A stretch of DNA of 64,000 nucleotides. Source: Thermosynechococcaceae cyanobacterium MS004. GTDB taxonomy: Bacteria; Cyanobacteriota; Cyanobacteriia; Thermosynechococcales; Thermosynechococcaceae. The number at the start of each line of letters is the position of its first letter. Positions within the stretch are counted from its first letter, which is position 1. The notes beneath the pieces are model-generated. The model was given only the letters and a program-made list of their open reading frames with translations, was not told the DNA's origin and did not search any database. This document shows, piece after piece, positions 1 to 9,000 of this stretch. The DNA is taken from contig JAKRSB010000099.1 of assembly GCA_022402525.1 (NCBI GenBank), positions 1 through 64,000 on the forward strand, written 5' to 3'. Position numbers and translations under genes: made by a program.

Positions 1-1
1 T

Positions 2-427
2 GGAGAAATCTTGCACCAGGACACGATCATCCAAACGCTGTATGGCGATCTCAGTCTTGAAGACCTCAAAGGTGAACGCAAAAGAATGAGTACCGTCTTA
101 CTCAACGGCGTTAGAGATAAGCGATGGAAGAAAGCGGCAGCTCCATCCAGCTACTTCCTGAGTGACACAGCAGCCAGCACAAAGCCGAAGCGTCCTAGCC
201 GTAAACCAGACCCCTCCAAAGAGCCGCAGCCTGAACCTGTGGCAGAAGCCGTAGAGGAAATCACCCAATCCCCCACCGAAGCTCCAGCAGCGAAAACCAA
301 GGCAGCACGAAAGCCCGGTCGGAAGCCTGCGATCACAAAGGCAAAGCCGAAGCGGAAGCGGACACGATCCAAGCAAAGTGAATTGGAGTTAGTGGCACTA
401 TTGCGGAAGGCGGATGTTCAGATTTAG
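2..427 (+). CDS. C-terminal part of an unrecognised protein with a basic Ala/Pro/Lys tail (5' truncated)
   Basis: The frame is open from the first bases of the window, and the only early initiator is a TTG at 11 with no visible ribosome binding site, so this is probably the end of a longer gene that starts upstream. The visible part has a short mixed segment (residues 1-50, containing LYGDLS and RWKKAAA), then a low-complexity tail rich in Lys, Arg, Ala and Pro with several KPGRKP/KPKRKR-type basic stretches that resemble AT-hook-like nucleic-acid-binding tails. It lies 75 bp upstream of HU on the same strand. I do not recognise the family. A DNA- or RNA-binding role is only suggested by the basic tail. 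Confidence 0.55.
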   Translation, partial: GEILHQDTIIQTLYGDLSLEDLKGERKRMSTVLLNGVRDKRWKKAAAPSSYFLSDTAASTKPKRPSRKPDPSKEPQPEPVAEAVEEITQSPTEAPAAKTKAARKPGRKPAITKAKPKRKRTRSKQSELELVALLRKADVQI

Positions 428-502
428 CTGCTAGAACCCAGAGAATGACTGAGATGTAGTCAATTCAGGCTACAATTCTCGGCGATAAAGTGAGGAGAAT
501 CC

Positions 503-835
503 ATGAATAAAGGTGAATTGATAGATGCGATCGCTGAAAAGGCACACGTCACGAAGAAAGACGCAGACAGTATCCTGAGTGCGACCTTAGACCTCATCGT
601 TGAGTCGGTTGCCAGTGGTGAAAAAGTGAGCTTGGTGGGCTTTGGCACCTTCGAGAAACGCGATCGCGCGGCCAGAGAGGGACGCAATCCCAAGACAGGT
701 GAAACCTTGTCCATTGCCGCTACGACTGTGCCTGCGTTCAGCGCTGGGAAGTCATTTAAGGAAAGCGTTGCAGGGGAGAAGGCCAAAGCTGCGCCAGCGC
801 CGGATGCCAAAGCAAAAGGTAAAGGCAAGAAATAG
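503..835 (+). CDS. hup: DNA-binding protein HU
   Basis: This 110-residue protein is a typical bacterial histone-like HU. It begins MNKGELIDAIAEKA, has the V-S-L-V-G-F-G-T-F-E core and the GRNPKTGE arm that inserts into the minor groove, and ends its folded part at about residue 92 (PAFSAGKSFKESV). HU dimers bend and compact DNA and assist replication and recombination. It is about 20 residues longer than E. coli HU because of a basic Ala/Pro/Lys tail (residues 93-110), which is common in cyanobacterial homologues. The ATG follows a GAGGAG ribosome binding site at 492-497. The gene ends in tag at 833-835, shortly before the PhoD-like gene. Confidence 0.93.
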   Translation: MNKGELIDAIAEKAHVTKKDADSILSATLDLIVESVASGEKVSLVGFGTFEKRDRAAREGRNPKTGETLSIAATTVPAFSAGKSFKESVAGEKAKAAPAPDAKAKGKGKK

Positions 836-902
836 AAAGGCGATCGCCCTTTCTGACGGCTGGCGGTCAGAGATAAAACTATCACCACCACGGAACAGAA
901 CT

Positions 903-3383
903 TTGCAAATTGACCAATTGCCTTTAGTTCTTGCAGGGCCTATTTTGCGGCGCACCGAGCCACGGGCTGTCACCGTTTGGCTAGCACTTCAGGAAGCGTG
1001 TAACGTTTGCCTTACTGTTCAGGAAACCACCCAGCAGGGAGAGCAGGTTAGCGATCGCATTTTGCTCAAGGGGCAGGGCACCTCGACTCGGCTAGGTCAA
1101 AATTTGCACGTCGTTGCTGTTACTGCCTATCCCCATCTTCAGCAACAGCTACAGCCCGATACCCTCTATGCTTACGACCTAACTTTTGCACCTGAACCAT
1201 CACCCAATGAGTTAGGTCATCCCGAAGGCTTCAAAGCACAGACTCCCATTCAACTCTCTTCCGCATTACAGACACCAGCCTTTTCTTCTCCGCCAATTAG
1301 CTACTTTAGTCATGGGCTACCCACCTTTGCCCTCTCTCCTAGCGATCTTTGTCATCTGAAGATCTTTCATGGCTCCTGTCGCTGCATTCATGACCGCGAA
1401 TCTGATGCCCTCCCTATCCTGGATTTAGCGATCGCCGATAACGCCTGCTCTCCCCTCAGCAGACCACACCAGCTATTTTTTACAGGCGATCAGATTTATG
1501 GAGATGAAGTAGCCGAGCCGTTTCTCTGGGCTATTTTACAATTGATGCCTATCCTGTTCGGCTGGCAAGAAATTTTGCTCAACGGAGCAGGACTTCCCCT
1601 GCCGCAGACCCAACTTCAGCCAGGTCAACGTCAAGCCATCGCAGAACAACTTGCAGGATTTACAGCCAGTCGCCAGGGGAAACCAGAAAAGACAAGAAGT
1701 CACCTACTCCGATTTGCAGAATATGCCACCGCTTATCTGTTTGCCTGGTCAGATTCTCTGTGGCATTTCCCCTTCCCATCAAGCGTCACTATGGGTTTAA
1801 CGGGAAAAGCTGCTCAAGAGTGGGATAAACAAGTTCAACATATCTCACAATTTGCCCGTTCTCAGCCGTATGTCCGGCGAGTTTTAGCCAATATTCCTAC
1901 CTATATGATCTTTGACGATCATGACGTAAGCGATGATTGGAACTTAAACCAGGCTTGGTGCTTGCAGGTACTAGGAAAACCCTTAGGACGACAGGTCGTC
2001 CAAAATGCTCTCCTTGCCTATGCTCTCTTTCAGGCTTGGGGAAACACCCCAGACCAATTCCAGGGCGATGAACCCGGTGCGCAACTGCTCCGGTCAACAC
2101 AACAGTGGTGCTTGAGCCAAGGGCAGTGTCAAGACTCTGCCCAGCAACTTTCCCAAGTTCTAGGTTTACCGCCCCGTAACCCTGTCACTGGCTTCCCCCG
2201 GTTACGCCATGAGGAAGGCGTCGTATCACTGGATCGCTCTCCCCACGCTATCCAGTGGCACTACAGAGTACGGGGTACGCGCCATGAAGTGCTAGTGCTT
2301 GATACCCGTACCCAACGGGGCTATCCCATTGGTGAAGCCCTAGATGCACTTCCCCAACTGCTCAGCCCCAGAGGTTTTGAGCAGCAGCTTAAGCCAATGC
2401 TAGGGGTTGCTGCTCAAGAAATTCAACAGGCTGATACGCTTCTACCGACTCAACTAACGTTCGTGGTAGCCCCCACCAATATCTTTTCATTAAAGGTTCT
2501 GGATCAAGTCCAGACTCTAGGGCATTTTCAGGGCAAAACCTTTGATATTGACATTGGCGACTCGTGGACGCTAGAACGCTCAACTCGTGCCAGGCTACTA
2601 GCTCATCTTTTGGAGTCTCGCCAATCTGTCATCGTCTTATCGGGCGATATTCACTTCAGTGGTGCCATCCACGTAGACTACTGGTCTCATCGCGGGGAAA
2701 CAGAACCCCTGCTCTCAACCCAGCATCAAAAAGGCCAACAGGCGCGTAAGCGCACCTTAGTTCAATTTACGGCCAGTGCGCTCTGTAATTCTGACTCGCT
2801 CACAGAAATTTTACACACGCGCATCAAGTCTCTATGGCCTGAGCGCCCCCATCATTGGATTGGTTGGGAGGATTCTGAGGAGATCGAGGTTGGGTTGGGC
2901 TGGTGTTCAGCGCTGAGTCGTTTTTTCGGTTATCTGCTCTCCTCCTTGACATGCCTGTTGCCAGGATCACGACACAAAGCATCGCGCCCCAAAAGACCGC
3001 GCCGCCCTCCGGATTGGCAATATGAAACCTACTGGGTACGCCGACAGGCCGCCCAAACGCCACTTTGGGGTATTGCCCCGCCGTGGAAAAGCTACCACGA
3101 CGAAAACATCAAGACACGACGGCAAAGCTGGATGCAGCAACGTTGGATGCAGCAACTTTGGAGATCCCGCTGGTTCCAAGAAGGGAAGGAAGTGATTGGT
3201 CTGAACAACATTGGTTTGGTGCGCCTAGAACAATCAACGTCAGACCGCTCACCTCAGGAAAGCCTTCCCGATATTGCAGTTCACGAGCTGTTTTGGTATG
3301 CCCCCTGGAGTAAGGTGCCAACTGTCGTTAGCAGTCAGTTTCGCACCAACCTCAGAAACTCTCCCTTTAAACGATCAGGTTAA
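903..3383 (+). CDS. PhoD-like metallophosphatase (alkaline phosphatase D superfamily)
   Basis: This large protein of about 826 residues resembles the long cyanobacterial PhoD-like phosphatases, a branch of calcineurin-like metallophosphoesterases that hydrolyse phosphate esters or diesters. It opens with LPLVLAGPILRR, then has a beta-rich N-terminal domain. Metal-binding motifs follow in order: FTGDQIYGDE, IFDDHDVSDDWN and VLSGDIHFSGA. No signal peptide is seen, unlike secreted PhoD. The reading frame is open much further upstream through HU in another frame, but homology-like sequence starts only here, so I chose the TTG at 903; another TTG at 918 is possible and neither has a clear ribosome binding site. 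It ends just before a strong hairpin. Confidence 0.8.
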   Translation: MQIDQLPLVLAGPILRRTEPRAVTVWLALQEACNVCLTVQETTQQGEQVSDRILLKGQGTSTRLGQNLHVVAVTAYPHLQQQLQPDTLYAYDLTFAPEPSPNELGHPEGFKAQTPIQLSSALQTPAFSSPPISYFSHGLPTFALSPSDLCHLKIFHGSCRCIHDRESDALPILDLAIADNACSPLSRPHQLFFTGDQIYGDEVAEPFLWAILQLMPILFGWQEILLNGAGLPLPQTQLQPGQRQAIAEQLAGFTASRQGKPEKTRSHLLRFAEYATAYLFAWSDSLWHFPFPSSVTMGLTGKAAQEWDKQVQHISQFARSQPYVRRVLANIPTYMIFDDHDVSDDWNLNQAWCLQVLGKPLGRQVVQNALLAYALFQAWGNTPDQFQGDEPGAQLLRSTQQWCLSQGQCQDSAQQLSQVLGLPPRNPVTGFPRLRHEEGVVSLDRSPHAIQWHYRVRGTRHEVLVLDTRTQRGYPIGEALDALPQLLSPRGFEQQLKPMLGVAAQEIQQADTLLPTQLTFVVAPTNIFSLKVLDQVQTLGHFQGKTFDIDIGDSWTLERSTRARLLAHLLESRQSVIVLSGDIHFSGAIHVDYWSHRGETEPLLSTQHQKGQQARKRTLVQFTASALCNSDSLTEILHTRIKSLWPERPHHWIGWEDSEEIEVGLGWCSALSRFFGYLLSSLTCLLPGSRHKASRPKRPRRPPDWQYETYWVRRQAAQTPLWGIAPPWKSYHDENIKTRRQSWMQQRWMQQLWRSRWFQEGKEVIGLNNIGLVRLEQSTSDRSPQESLPDIAVHELFWYAPWSKVPTVVSSQFRTNLRNSPFKRSG

Positions 3384-3386
3384 CCT

Positions 3387-3417
3387 TGACCTCAAAAAAC
3401 AAGGCTTTTTGAGGTCA
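3387..3417 (+). terminator. Hairpin after the PhoD-like gene
   Basis: A perfect 12-bp inverted repeat (TGACCTCAAAAA at 3387-3398 and its complement at 3406-3417) encloses a 7-nt loop, four bases after the stop codon. The arm is A/T-rich at the loop side and there is no long U-run after it, so it may act as a terminator or as a 3'-end-stabilising hairpin. Confidence 0.65.
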
Positions 3418-3571
3418 TTTGGGTCGAATAGGCTAGAAAGGTTGAATTACCCACCGTCAGAGTCGGGATAGGGTTGTTGTGTGAGAGGGTGCCTCGCACC
3501 ACAGCGATCGCCTGATAATGTTGATGCTGGTCGGTCATGGCGTCGGGATTAAGGATAGTAGTGGCAGTCTC

Positions 3572-4567
3572 CTAAAGCAAGCCCAAATCTTTAAGGCTGC
3601 GGCGAGTCACCTCAATCCGGGCAGGTGCATCTTCCGATTTCAGTAGGTCAACCGTTGTGGCAAAGAAATAGACGTTTTTATTTTGTTCAAGGTATCCCAC
3701 AAACCAGCCTAAATCGGGTGTAGAAGCATCTAGCCACCCTGTCTTGCCTCGCAACGTATAGGTCGGGGTCTGCTCTCGTACCATGATGTCTTTGACTAAA
3801 GCTATTGTCCGTGGAGAAAAAGGCAGCTTGTTTTGGTATAGCCGTTGTAAAAACTCGATTTGGCCTTTCGGCGTAATCTTGAGAGGGCCTTGCAGCCAGA
3901 ACCGATCAATGTCGTTAGCACCGCCAAGCTGACGATTTCCATAGCCGGCTTGATCGATCCACTGCTGCATCCGCTCCTGTCCAGCCCGACGAGCTAGAAC
4001 TTGGTAAAACCAGACCGTTGAATCCTTAAAGGCATGGCGCAAGTTTGTATCCCGATTCCAGGCTGGAGCATCTTGATTGGCAATCTTTCTACGAATGCCA
4101 TCCCAAGTTAGAACCGCTACATCATCCGGAATAACCCCTGTTTCTAAGGCCACCAGTGAATTGAATATTTTGAACGTTGATGCTGGGACAAGTTCAGTCC
4201 CATTGCGCTGCGGATTAAATTCATAGGTTTGCTTCTGTTTTGAGTCGTAAATGATCAGTGACCCATTGACCCCCAAGGCTTTGAAATGTTTCCCAAAATC
4301 TGGCGATCGCTTTGTGGCAGACGTTGGGCTAATGGATGGCTGAGCAAGCGACCTTGTTTCTAGGCTCCCACCCAAGCTGAACAAGACACTAAACAAGAGC
4401 GCTGCGATGGCAGGAGCCAAGGGTCTCCAAGACCGAGACTGCAGGTTGTGTCCTGACAGCTCGCTCCCTTCGAGGGTTTTTAGCTGCTCTGGGGCTGTGT
4501 TTGCGTCTAGAATAGCGGCAATAGCTTCGACATGCTCATGCACTGCTTGTGCTTCTTCAGGGGGCAT
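3572..4567 (-). CDS. Class D (OXA-type) beta-lactamase with an unusual N-terminal extension
   Basis: The C-terminal 240 residues form a class D serine beta-lactamase or penicillin-interacting relative. The motifs are complete: S130-T-F-K133 (active-site Ser and carboxylatable Lys), S183-T-V, Y209-G-N, W224 and K275-T-G. Such enzymes open the beta-lactam ring in the periplasm. A hydrophobic stretch at about residues 50-65 looks like a signal peptide or anchor, but it is preceded by about 45 soluble residues (AQAVHEHVEAIAAIL ... PEQLKTLEG) that do not belong to the family and recall the N-terminus of ISKra4-type cyanobacterial transposases. A TTG at 4418-4420, right before the hydrophobic segment, could be the real start, giving a normal secreted enzyme. 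Downstream of it lies the convergent PhoD-like gene. Confidence 0.88.
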   Translation of the reverse strand: MPPEEAQAVHEHVEAIAAILDANTAPEQLKTLEGSELSGHNLQSRSWRPLAPAIAALLFSVLFSLGGSLETRSLAQPSISPTSATKRSPDFGKHFKALGVNGSLIIYDSKQKQTYEFNPQRNGTELVPASTFKIFNSLVALETGVIPDDVAVLTWDGIRRKIANQDAPAWNRDTNLRHAFKDSTVWFYQVLARRAGQERMQQWIDQAGYGNRQLGGANDIDRFWLQGPLKITPKGQIEFLQRLYQNKLPFSPRTIALVKDIMVREQTPTYTLRGKTGWLDASTPDLGWFVGYLEQNKNVYFFATTVDLLKSEDAPARIEVTRRSLKDLGLL

Positions 4568-4745
4568 GGGACGTTATACCAAACTCAATGGAGCCCTATT
4601 TTAATCTCTCTTGAGACTAAGCATTTATACTTGCCGTAAAGCTAGAATGCTTCCTTCGTCGTTCTCATCCAGACGAGAAATCATGGCTATTTCTCTATCA
4701 AACTAACGTCTAAACTAACGTCAAAGCACGCAGGAAATTTTTAAT

Positions 4746-5030
4746 ATGCCTAAAGCAACCTGGAATGGCGCTGTCCTTGCAGAGAGCGATCGCTGTGAAG
4801 TGGTGGAGGGAAACTACTATTTCCCCCCGGACGCCCTTCAGCGTGACTATTTTCAAGACAGTCCTACCCACACAACCTGTCCCTGGAAAGGTACAGCCAG
4901 CTACTATAGCGTCGTTGTGGAGGGGCAGACCAATAAAGACGCGGCCTGGTACTATCCCAAAACAAAGGATGCAGCCAAAAATATTGAAGGCTATGTCGCC
5001 TTCTGGCGAGGCGTACAGGTAACGCCCTAG
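4746..5030 (+). CDS. DUF427 domain protein
   Basis: This 94-residue protein consists of a single DUF427 domain (PF04248), recognisable from the order A-T-W-N-G-A-V-L-A-E-S, then YYFPPDAL, the TTCPWKGTASYYSV core, D-A-A-W-Y-Y-P and the end VAFWRGVQV. The family is widespread in bacteria and fungi, small and cytosolic, and its biochemical function is not established. The Cys-Pro-Trp-Lys-Gly motif is its most conserved part. It stands alone between the divergent beta-lactamase and hemC. The ATG is favoured because the family always starts immediately before the K-A-x-W-N strand. Confidence 0.88.
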   Translation: MPKATWNGAVLAESDRCEVVEGNYYFPPDALQRDYFQDSPTHTTCPWKGTASYYSVVVEGQTNKDAAWYYPKTKDAAKNIEGYVAFWRGVQVTP

Positions 5031-5235
5031 CGCCTTGAGCAATTGTTCTTGGGGGAAGCAGAAGATGTGCCCTGGCAAACAGCCGTTTGCAAGAGCCAGA
5101 AGCTGCGCCATTCAAACAGCTAGGGTAAAACGTCAACAAATGTATCATTCCGCCCTCTACAGTCTTTCAGGGTGTCCCCGCCGTTCTGTAAGGTAGAGTG
5201 AATACCTGTCTTTTAGCCCTGCCAGCATTTGCTCT

Positions 5236-6213
5236 ATGTCCTCAGCCGTCTCTAGCCCCACTCGCACCATTCGCATTGCGTCACGCAAAAGTCAGCTTGC
5301 GCTGGTTCAGACCCACTGGGTGCAGGGTGAGTTTCAAAAGCTTTATCCAGACTACGCCTTTGAAGTCGTCACCATGACGACTCAGGGTGACAACATTTTA
5401 GATGTAGCCCTCGCAAAAATTGGTGATAAGGGGTTATTTACGAAAGAGCTGGAGCTTTCAATGCTGCGGCAGGATACAGACTTTGCGGTGCATTCCCTAA
5501 AAGATTTGCCCACCCACCTACCCGAAGGACTGATGCTGGGCACCATCACGGAACGCGAAGATCCGGCGGATGCGCTGGTGGTGCATCCAAAATTCAGCAG
5601 CTACCAAATTGATACGCTGCCGCCCGGAACGGTCATTGGTACGTCATCCCTCCGCCGGCTGGCGCAGTTGCGCTACCACTTCCCACACCTAGAGTTTAAG
5701 GATGTGCGGGGCAATCTCAATACCCGCCTTCAGAAGCTAGATGCAGGGGAGTATGACGCGCTGATTTTGGCGGCGGCGGGTCTGACAAGGCTAAACTTTA
5801 GCGATCGCATTCATCAGGTCATTCCCTCTGAGATTTCCCTTCATGCGGTGGGTCAAGGGGCGCTGGGGATTGAGTGTCGCTCAGATGACCCAGATATTTT
5901 GGCCATCCTAAAGGGCCTAGAGCATCAGCCTACGGCCTTTCGCTGTCTGGCGGAGCGTTCATTCCTCCGCGAGCTAGAGGGGGGATGCCAGGTGCCGATT
6001 GGGGTCAATACCGCGATCGCGGGCGACCAGCTAACCCTCACGGGCATGGTAGCCAGTCTAGACGGACAGCGCCTGATCAAAGATGAAGTCGTGGGTGCCG
6101 CGACCAGTGCGGAAGCGTTGGGTGCTGCCTTGGCTGAAAAGCTAAAAGCCCAGGGTGCCCAAGAAATTCTGGCCGAAATCTTTGCGGCGGTTCGTGCAGA
6201 TGTTGTCCATTAG
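5236..6213 (+). CDS. hemC: Hydroxymethylbilane synthase (porphobilinogen deaminase)
   Basis: HemC condenses four porphobilinogen molecules into the linear tetrapyrrole hydroxymethylbilane, in the common trunk leading to haem, chlorophyll and bilins. The 325-residue sequence is full length. It carries the N-terminal substrate-binding segment [15 protein letters not shown], the [11 protein letters not shown] and [12 protein letters not shown] motifs, the GTSSLRR motif, and Cys251 in [10 protein letters not shown], which binds the dipyrromethane cofactor. The ATG at 5236 is preferred, since the protein needs only a few residues before RIASRKS. It is followed by a minus-strand gene; no operon partner is evident. 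Confidence 0.97.
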   Translation: MSSAVSSPTRTIRIASRKSQLALVQTHWVQGEFQKLYPDYAFEVVTMTTQGDNILDVALAKIGDKGLFTKELELSMLRQDTDFAVHSLKDLPTHLPEGLMLGTITEREDPADALVVHPKFSSYQIDTLPPGTVIGTSSLRRLAQLRYHFPHLEFKDVRGNLNTRLQKLDAGEYDALILAAAGLTRLNFSDRIHQVIPSEISLHAVGQGALGIECRSDDPDILAILKGLEHQPTAFRCLAERSFLRELEGGCQVPIGVNTAIAGDQLTLTGMVASLDGQRLIKDEVVGAATSAEALGAALAEKLKAQGAQEILAEIFAAVRADVVH

Positions 6214-6270
6214 CATTAGATGCTGTCCATTAGATGTTGTCCATTAAAGGATTCATTAAGGGCGACAGCT

Positions 6271-6795
6271 CTACAATGACAGGCTAACAATACTGCCCGG
6301 AGCATCAAAGTCGGGCGTGCGGAGCTTAAGGGTTGCGCCTATTCTGGTGCGTTTGAGTCCCAGAAAAACGCCTTTATCGTTCGCGTATCCTTGCCCCTCC
6401 AGGGTCAACTGTAAGTTGTTGCTAAACTGCATTTCTGGCCTGGGGTCAGGCTGCGCTTTGAGCGTGCCATCCCGCTGAGTGCTGGCGACGGTGCGGGGAA
6501 TGGCCTGGGTTGCCTTAACGCGCATAGGCAGCTCAGGCGCATTATTAATTGAAACCTGAATGGCTTCGCCCTGCCGAAACGTGGTGGCCAGGTCAGCATC
6601 GTTCATACCCATGATGCTGACCTCTAGGGTAATGGTGCGTTCCGGCAAACCAATCTTGATCAGGGGCAACCCCTCTGGCCCCGGCACAAAGCAAACATAA
6701 ATGAGCGACAGCACTAGGATGGCGATCGCGCCTAGGTTTACCCAATTTTCTCTTAGATTTTGCCTGAGATTTTGACTATTCTGACTGGCCGTCAT
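6271..6795 (-). CDS. DUF4330-like membrane-anchored protein
   Basis: This 174-residue protein has one membrane segment at residues 19-36 after a short polar N-terminus, then an extracytoplasmic or lumenal beta-rich domain. The order DGTLKAQPDPRP, then LQLTLEGQG, GVFLGLKRTRIGATLKL and a final SIVSLSL resembles cyanobacterial DUF4330 proteins, though this assignment is from memory of the family pattern. The function is unknown; the family is usually a single-pass membrane protein. It lies about 100 bp downstream of the fused ABC ATPase on the same strand and could be co-transcribed with it. Confidence 0.62.
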   Translation of the reverse strand: MTASQNSQNLRQNLRENWVNLGAIAILVLSLIYVCFVPGPEGLPLIKIGLPERTITLEVSIMGMNDADLATTFRQGEAIQVSINNAPELPMRVKATQAIPRTVASTQRDGTLKAQPDPRPEMQFSNNLQLTLEGQGYANDKGVFLGLKRTRIGATLKLRTPDFDAPGSIVSLSL

Positions 6796-6893
6796 AGTTA
6801 TGCCTTGGTTCTGGATTCAGTGCTGGGTTCAGCTTTTGATTGAGATTGCAGTTCAGTTGGGGTCATCCCCCTAAACTTTTAGCTTTTCACGGG

Positions 6894-8546
6894 CTACAGG
6901 CGCGTGAGAAGGGGAGCCGCTTGGAGTAGGGTTTGGGTATAGGGATGCTGGGGGTTTTCAAACAGCGATTGGGTGGTGCCCAACTCTACAATTTTGCCTT
7001 GATTCATGACTGCAATGCGATCGCAGAAAAATCGCGCAACCCACAGGTCGTGGGTAATAAACAGATAGGTCAGATTAAACTCGTCCTTAAGATCCTGCAT
7101 TAAGTCCAGCACCTGTGCCTGAATGCTGGCGTCTAGCATACTCACTGGCTCATCACAAATAATCAGCTTGGGATGGGTAATCAGGGCGCGGGCGATCGCA
7201 ATCCGCTGAAGCTGGCCGCCGGATAAGTCGCTAGGGAAGCGATCATAAAAGTCCTCTGCTGGGGTTAACCCCACCCGTGCAAATAGCTTTTTAGCCTGTA
7301 TCTCTGCCTCGGCAGGAGTCGCCAGCCCATGAATGAGCAGCGGCTCGGCAATGCTCTGACCCACCTTCATCATGGGATTCAGGCAGGCGCGGGGATCTTG
7401 AAAAATCATCTGGAGCTCGCGGCGGTAAGACCGCAGATCGCGGGGGGTGAGCTGTGTCAGGTCAATGTCGTTAAACAAAACCCGACCACCCGTGGGCCGA
7501 ATGAGCTGCAAAATGGTACGGGACAGGGTGCTTTTGCCGCAGCCAGACTCGCCCACTAGCCCCAGGGTTTCTCCCGCGTAGAGGTCTAGGGTAATATCAT
7601 CAACTGCGCGAATGGTTCGGCTAGAGGCTTTGGACAGAATGCGCTCCAGCAAGGTTGGGCTTTGGTCGTAGTGCTGCTGAAGGGACTCTAGCTTAATGAG
7701 TACCGGAGCGGCTTCTGCCTTGGGCTTTTCTAGAACCGCTTCCGCCTGTAGGTGCAGGGCAGACTCCAGCAAGGACTGGGTATAGGGATGCACGGGAGAC
7801 TTCAAAATTTGCTCAGCGGTGCCCAGCTCCACCATTTTGCCCTGGTACATCACCGCAACGCGATCGCAGTATTCGCTCACTAGAGCCAAGTCGTGGGAAA
7901 TCAGCACCAGACCCATCTGGCGATCGCGGCAGAGGCGGGTCAGCTCTTGTAAAATCTGGGCTGAAACCGTTACGTCTAGGCTCGTGGTGGGCTCATCCGC
8001 CACGATCAGCTTTGGCTCCAGCAAGAGGGTTAAGGCGATCGCCACCCGCTGCCGCATCCCGCCGCTAAACTCGTGGGGGTACTGTGTCCAGCGCTCCGGG
8101 GGAATATTGACCGCCGCCAGCGCCGCCAGCACCTGGGATTTAGCCTGTTCCTTGGGTAGATGGGGCTTATGAACCTGAAGGGTCTCTAGACAGTGGTCCT
8201 TAATGGTCATCAGCGGGTTGAGGCGCGTCATGGGGTCTTGAAACACCAGACCAATTTGCTCGCCCCGAAAGGTGCGGATCTCTTGCTCTGACAGATCTAA
8301 AACCGACTGCCCTGCAAACTGGATGCTGCCTTTTACCTGGCTTCCTGCTGGCAGCAGCCGCAAAAGCGCTCGACCAATCGTAGACTTCCCGCAGCCCGAC
8401 TCCCCCACCAGCCCCACGCATTCACCGGGCTGGACGGAGAGTGTTAAATGATCCACCGCCCAAACTGTAGTTTGCGTCTGTTGGGGATACCCCACACAGA
8501 GAGAGTCAATGGACAAAAGCGCCGCATTTGGTAAAGGGATGGGCAT
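6894..8546 (-). CDS. Fused OppD-OppF-type ABC transporter ATPase (dipeptide/oligopeptide/nickel family)
   Basis: Two complete nucleotide-binding domains are fused in about 550 residues. Each half has a Walker A GESGCGKST, an ABC signature (LSGGMRQRVAIA, then LSGGQLQRIAIA), a Walker B (IVADEP, IICDEP) and the C-terminal HPYTQ(S/T)LL element that typifies the OppD/OppF class. The protein would energise import of peptides or related solutes. No permease or binding-protein gene is adjacent, so its partners must be elsewhere. A start at the ATG at 8546 (MPIPLPN) is chosen; a slightly longer version starts at 8555. The gene runs towards the DUF4330-like gene. Confidence 0.9.
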   Translation of the reverse strand: MPIPLPNAALLSIDSLCVGYPQQTQTTVWAVDHLTLSVQPGECVGLVGESGCGKSTIGRALLRLLPAGSQVKGSIQFAGQSVLDLSEQEIRTFRGEQIGLVFQDPMTRLNPLMTIKDHCLETLQVHKPHLPKEQAKSQVLAALAAVNIPPERWTQYPHEFSGGMRQRVAIALTLLLEPKLIVADEPTTSLDVTVSAQILQELTRLCRDRQMGLVLISHDLALVSEYCDRVAVMYQGKMVELGTAEQILKSPVHPYTQSLLESALHLQAEAVLEKPKAEAAPVLIKLESLQQHYDQSPTLLERILSKASSRTIRAVDDITLDLYAGETLGLVGESGCGKSTLSRTILQLIRPTGGRVLFNDIDLTQLTPRDLRSYRRELQMIFQDPRACLNPMMKVGQSIAEPLLIHGLATPAEAEIQAKKLFARVGLTPAEDFYDRFPSDLSGGQLQRIAIARALITHPKLIICDEPVSMLDASIQAQVLDLMQDLKDEFNLTYLFITHDLWVARFFCDRIAVMNQGKIVELGTTQSLFENPQHPYTQTLLQAAPLLTRL

Positions 8547-8763
8547 AGAACGCACGGGGTAGACGGACTAAACGGAGAAAATTCAAGAAAGATAACTGGC
8601 TAAAGATAACTGGCTACTATACAGGGACAAGGCCAATCGCCTCTCATCCTAAGATTGAATGGCTGGGATGGCAATCTTAGGGTTCAGTCTCCCTGTCTCA
8701 TTTTTTAATTTCTCGCCCATTTTATTTCCAGCCCATTTTTTTCTGGCCCACTTAGTCCACAGG

Positions 8764-8819
8764 CATACTTATTCCGCAGACATACTTATTCCGCAGACAT
8801 ACTTATTCCACAGACATAA
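8764..8819. repeat. 17-bp tandem repeat, three copies plus a partial
   Basis: The unit CATACTTATTCCGCAGA occurs at 8764-8780 and 8781-8797 and, with one change, at 8798-8814, followed by the first bases of a fourth copy. It lies in the 454-bp gap (8547-9000) between the ABC ATPase and the small secreted protein. No gene is seen in this gap: the open frame that crosses it is generated by the repeat and has no ribosome binding site or recognisable protein. Confidence 0.9.
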
Positions 8820-9000
8820 GTTCTGTAACGGAATCTCACGACCAGAGGGACTGGCATGATACAGATCAAAGAAGAAAGGGAAATAAATTTAGCCTAGATC
8901 GCCCTTATGGAATCTATGTTTTATTTCCGCTTTTGCTCAGGATCTGATTCAGAACCTGGCTTAAATTCTGGCCTAAACTTCAGGAAGGGAGAGGATCAGG

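Noticed and set aside
460-891. 143-residue minus-strand open frame over HU
   Set aside because: It is the antisense shadow of hup, with low-complexity composition and no ribosome binding site.
642-902. N-terminal extension of the PhoD-like frame through HU
   Set aside because: This part lies in a second frame inside hup and looks non-coding; family-like sequence begins only after 903.
8659-8859. 66-residue plus-strand frame before the small secreted protein
   Set aside because: Its second half is the translation of a 17-bp tandem repeat; there is no ribosome binding site and no family.
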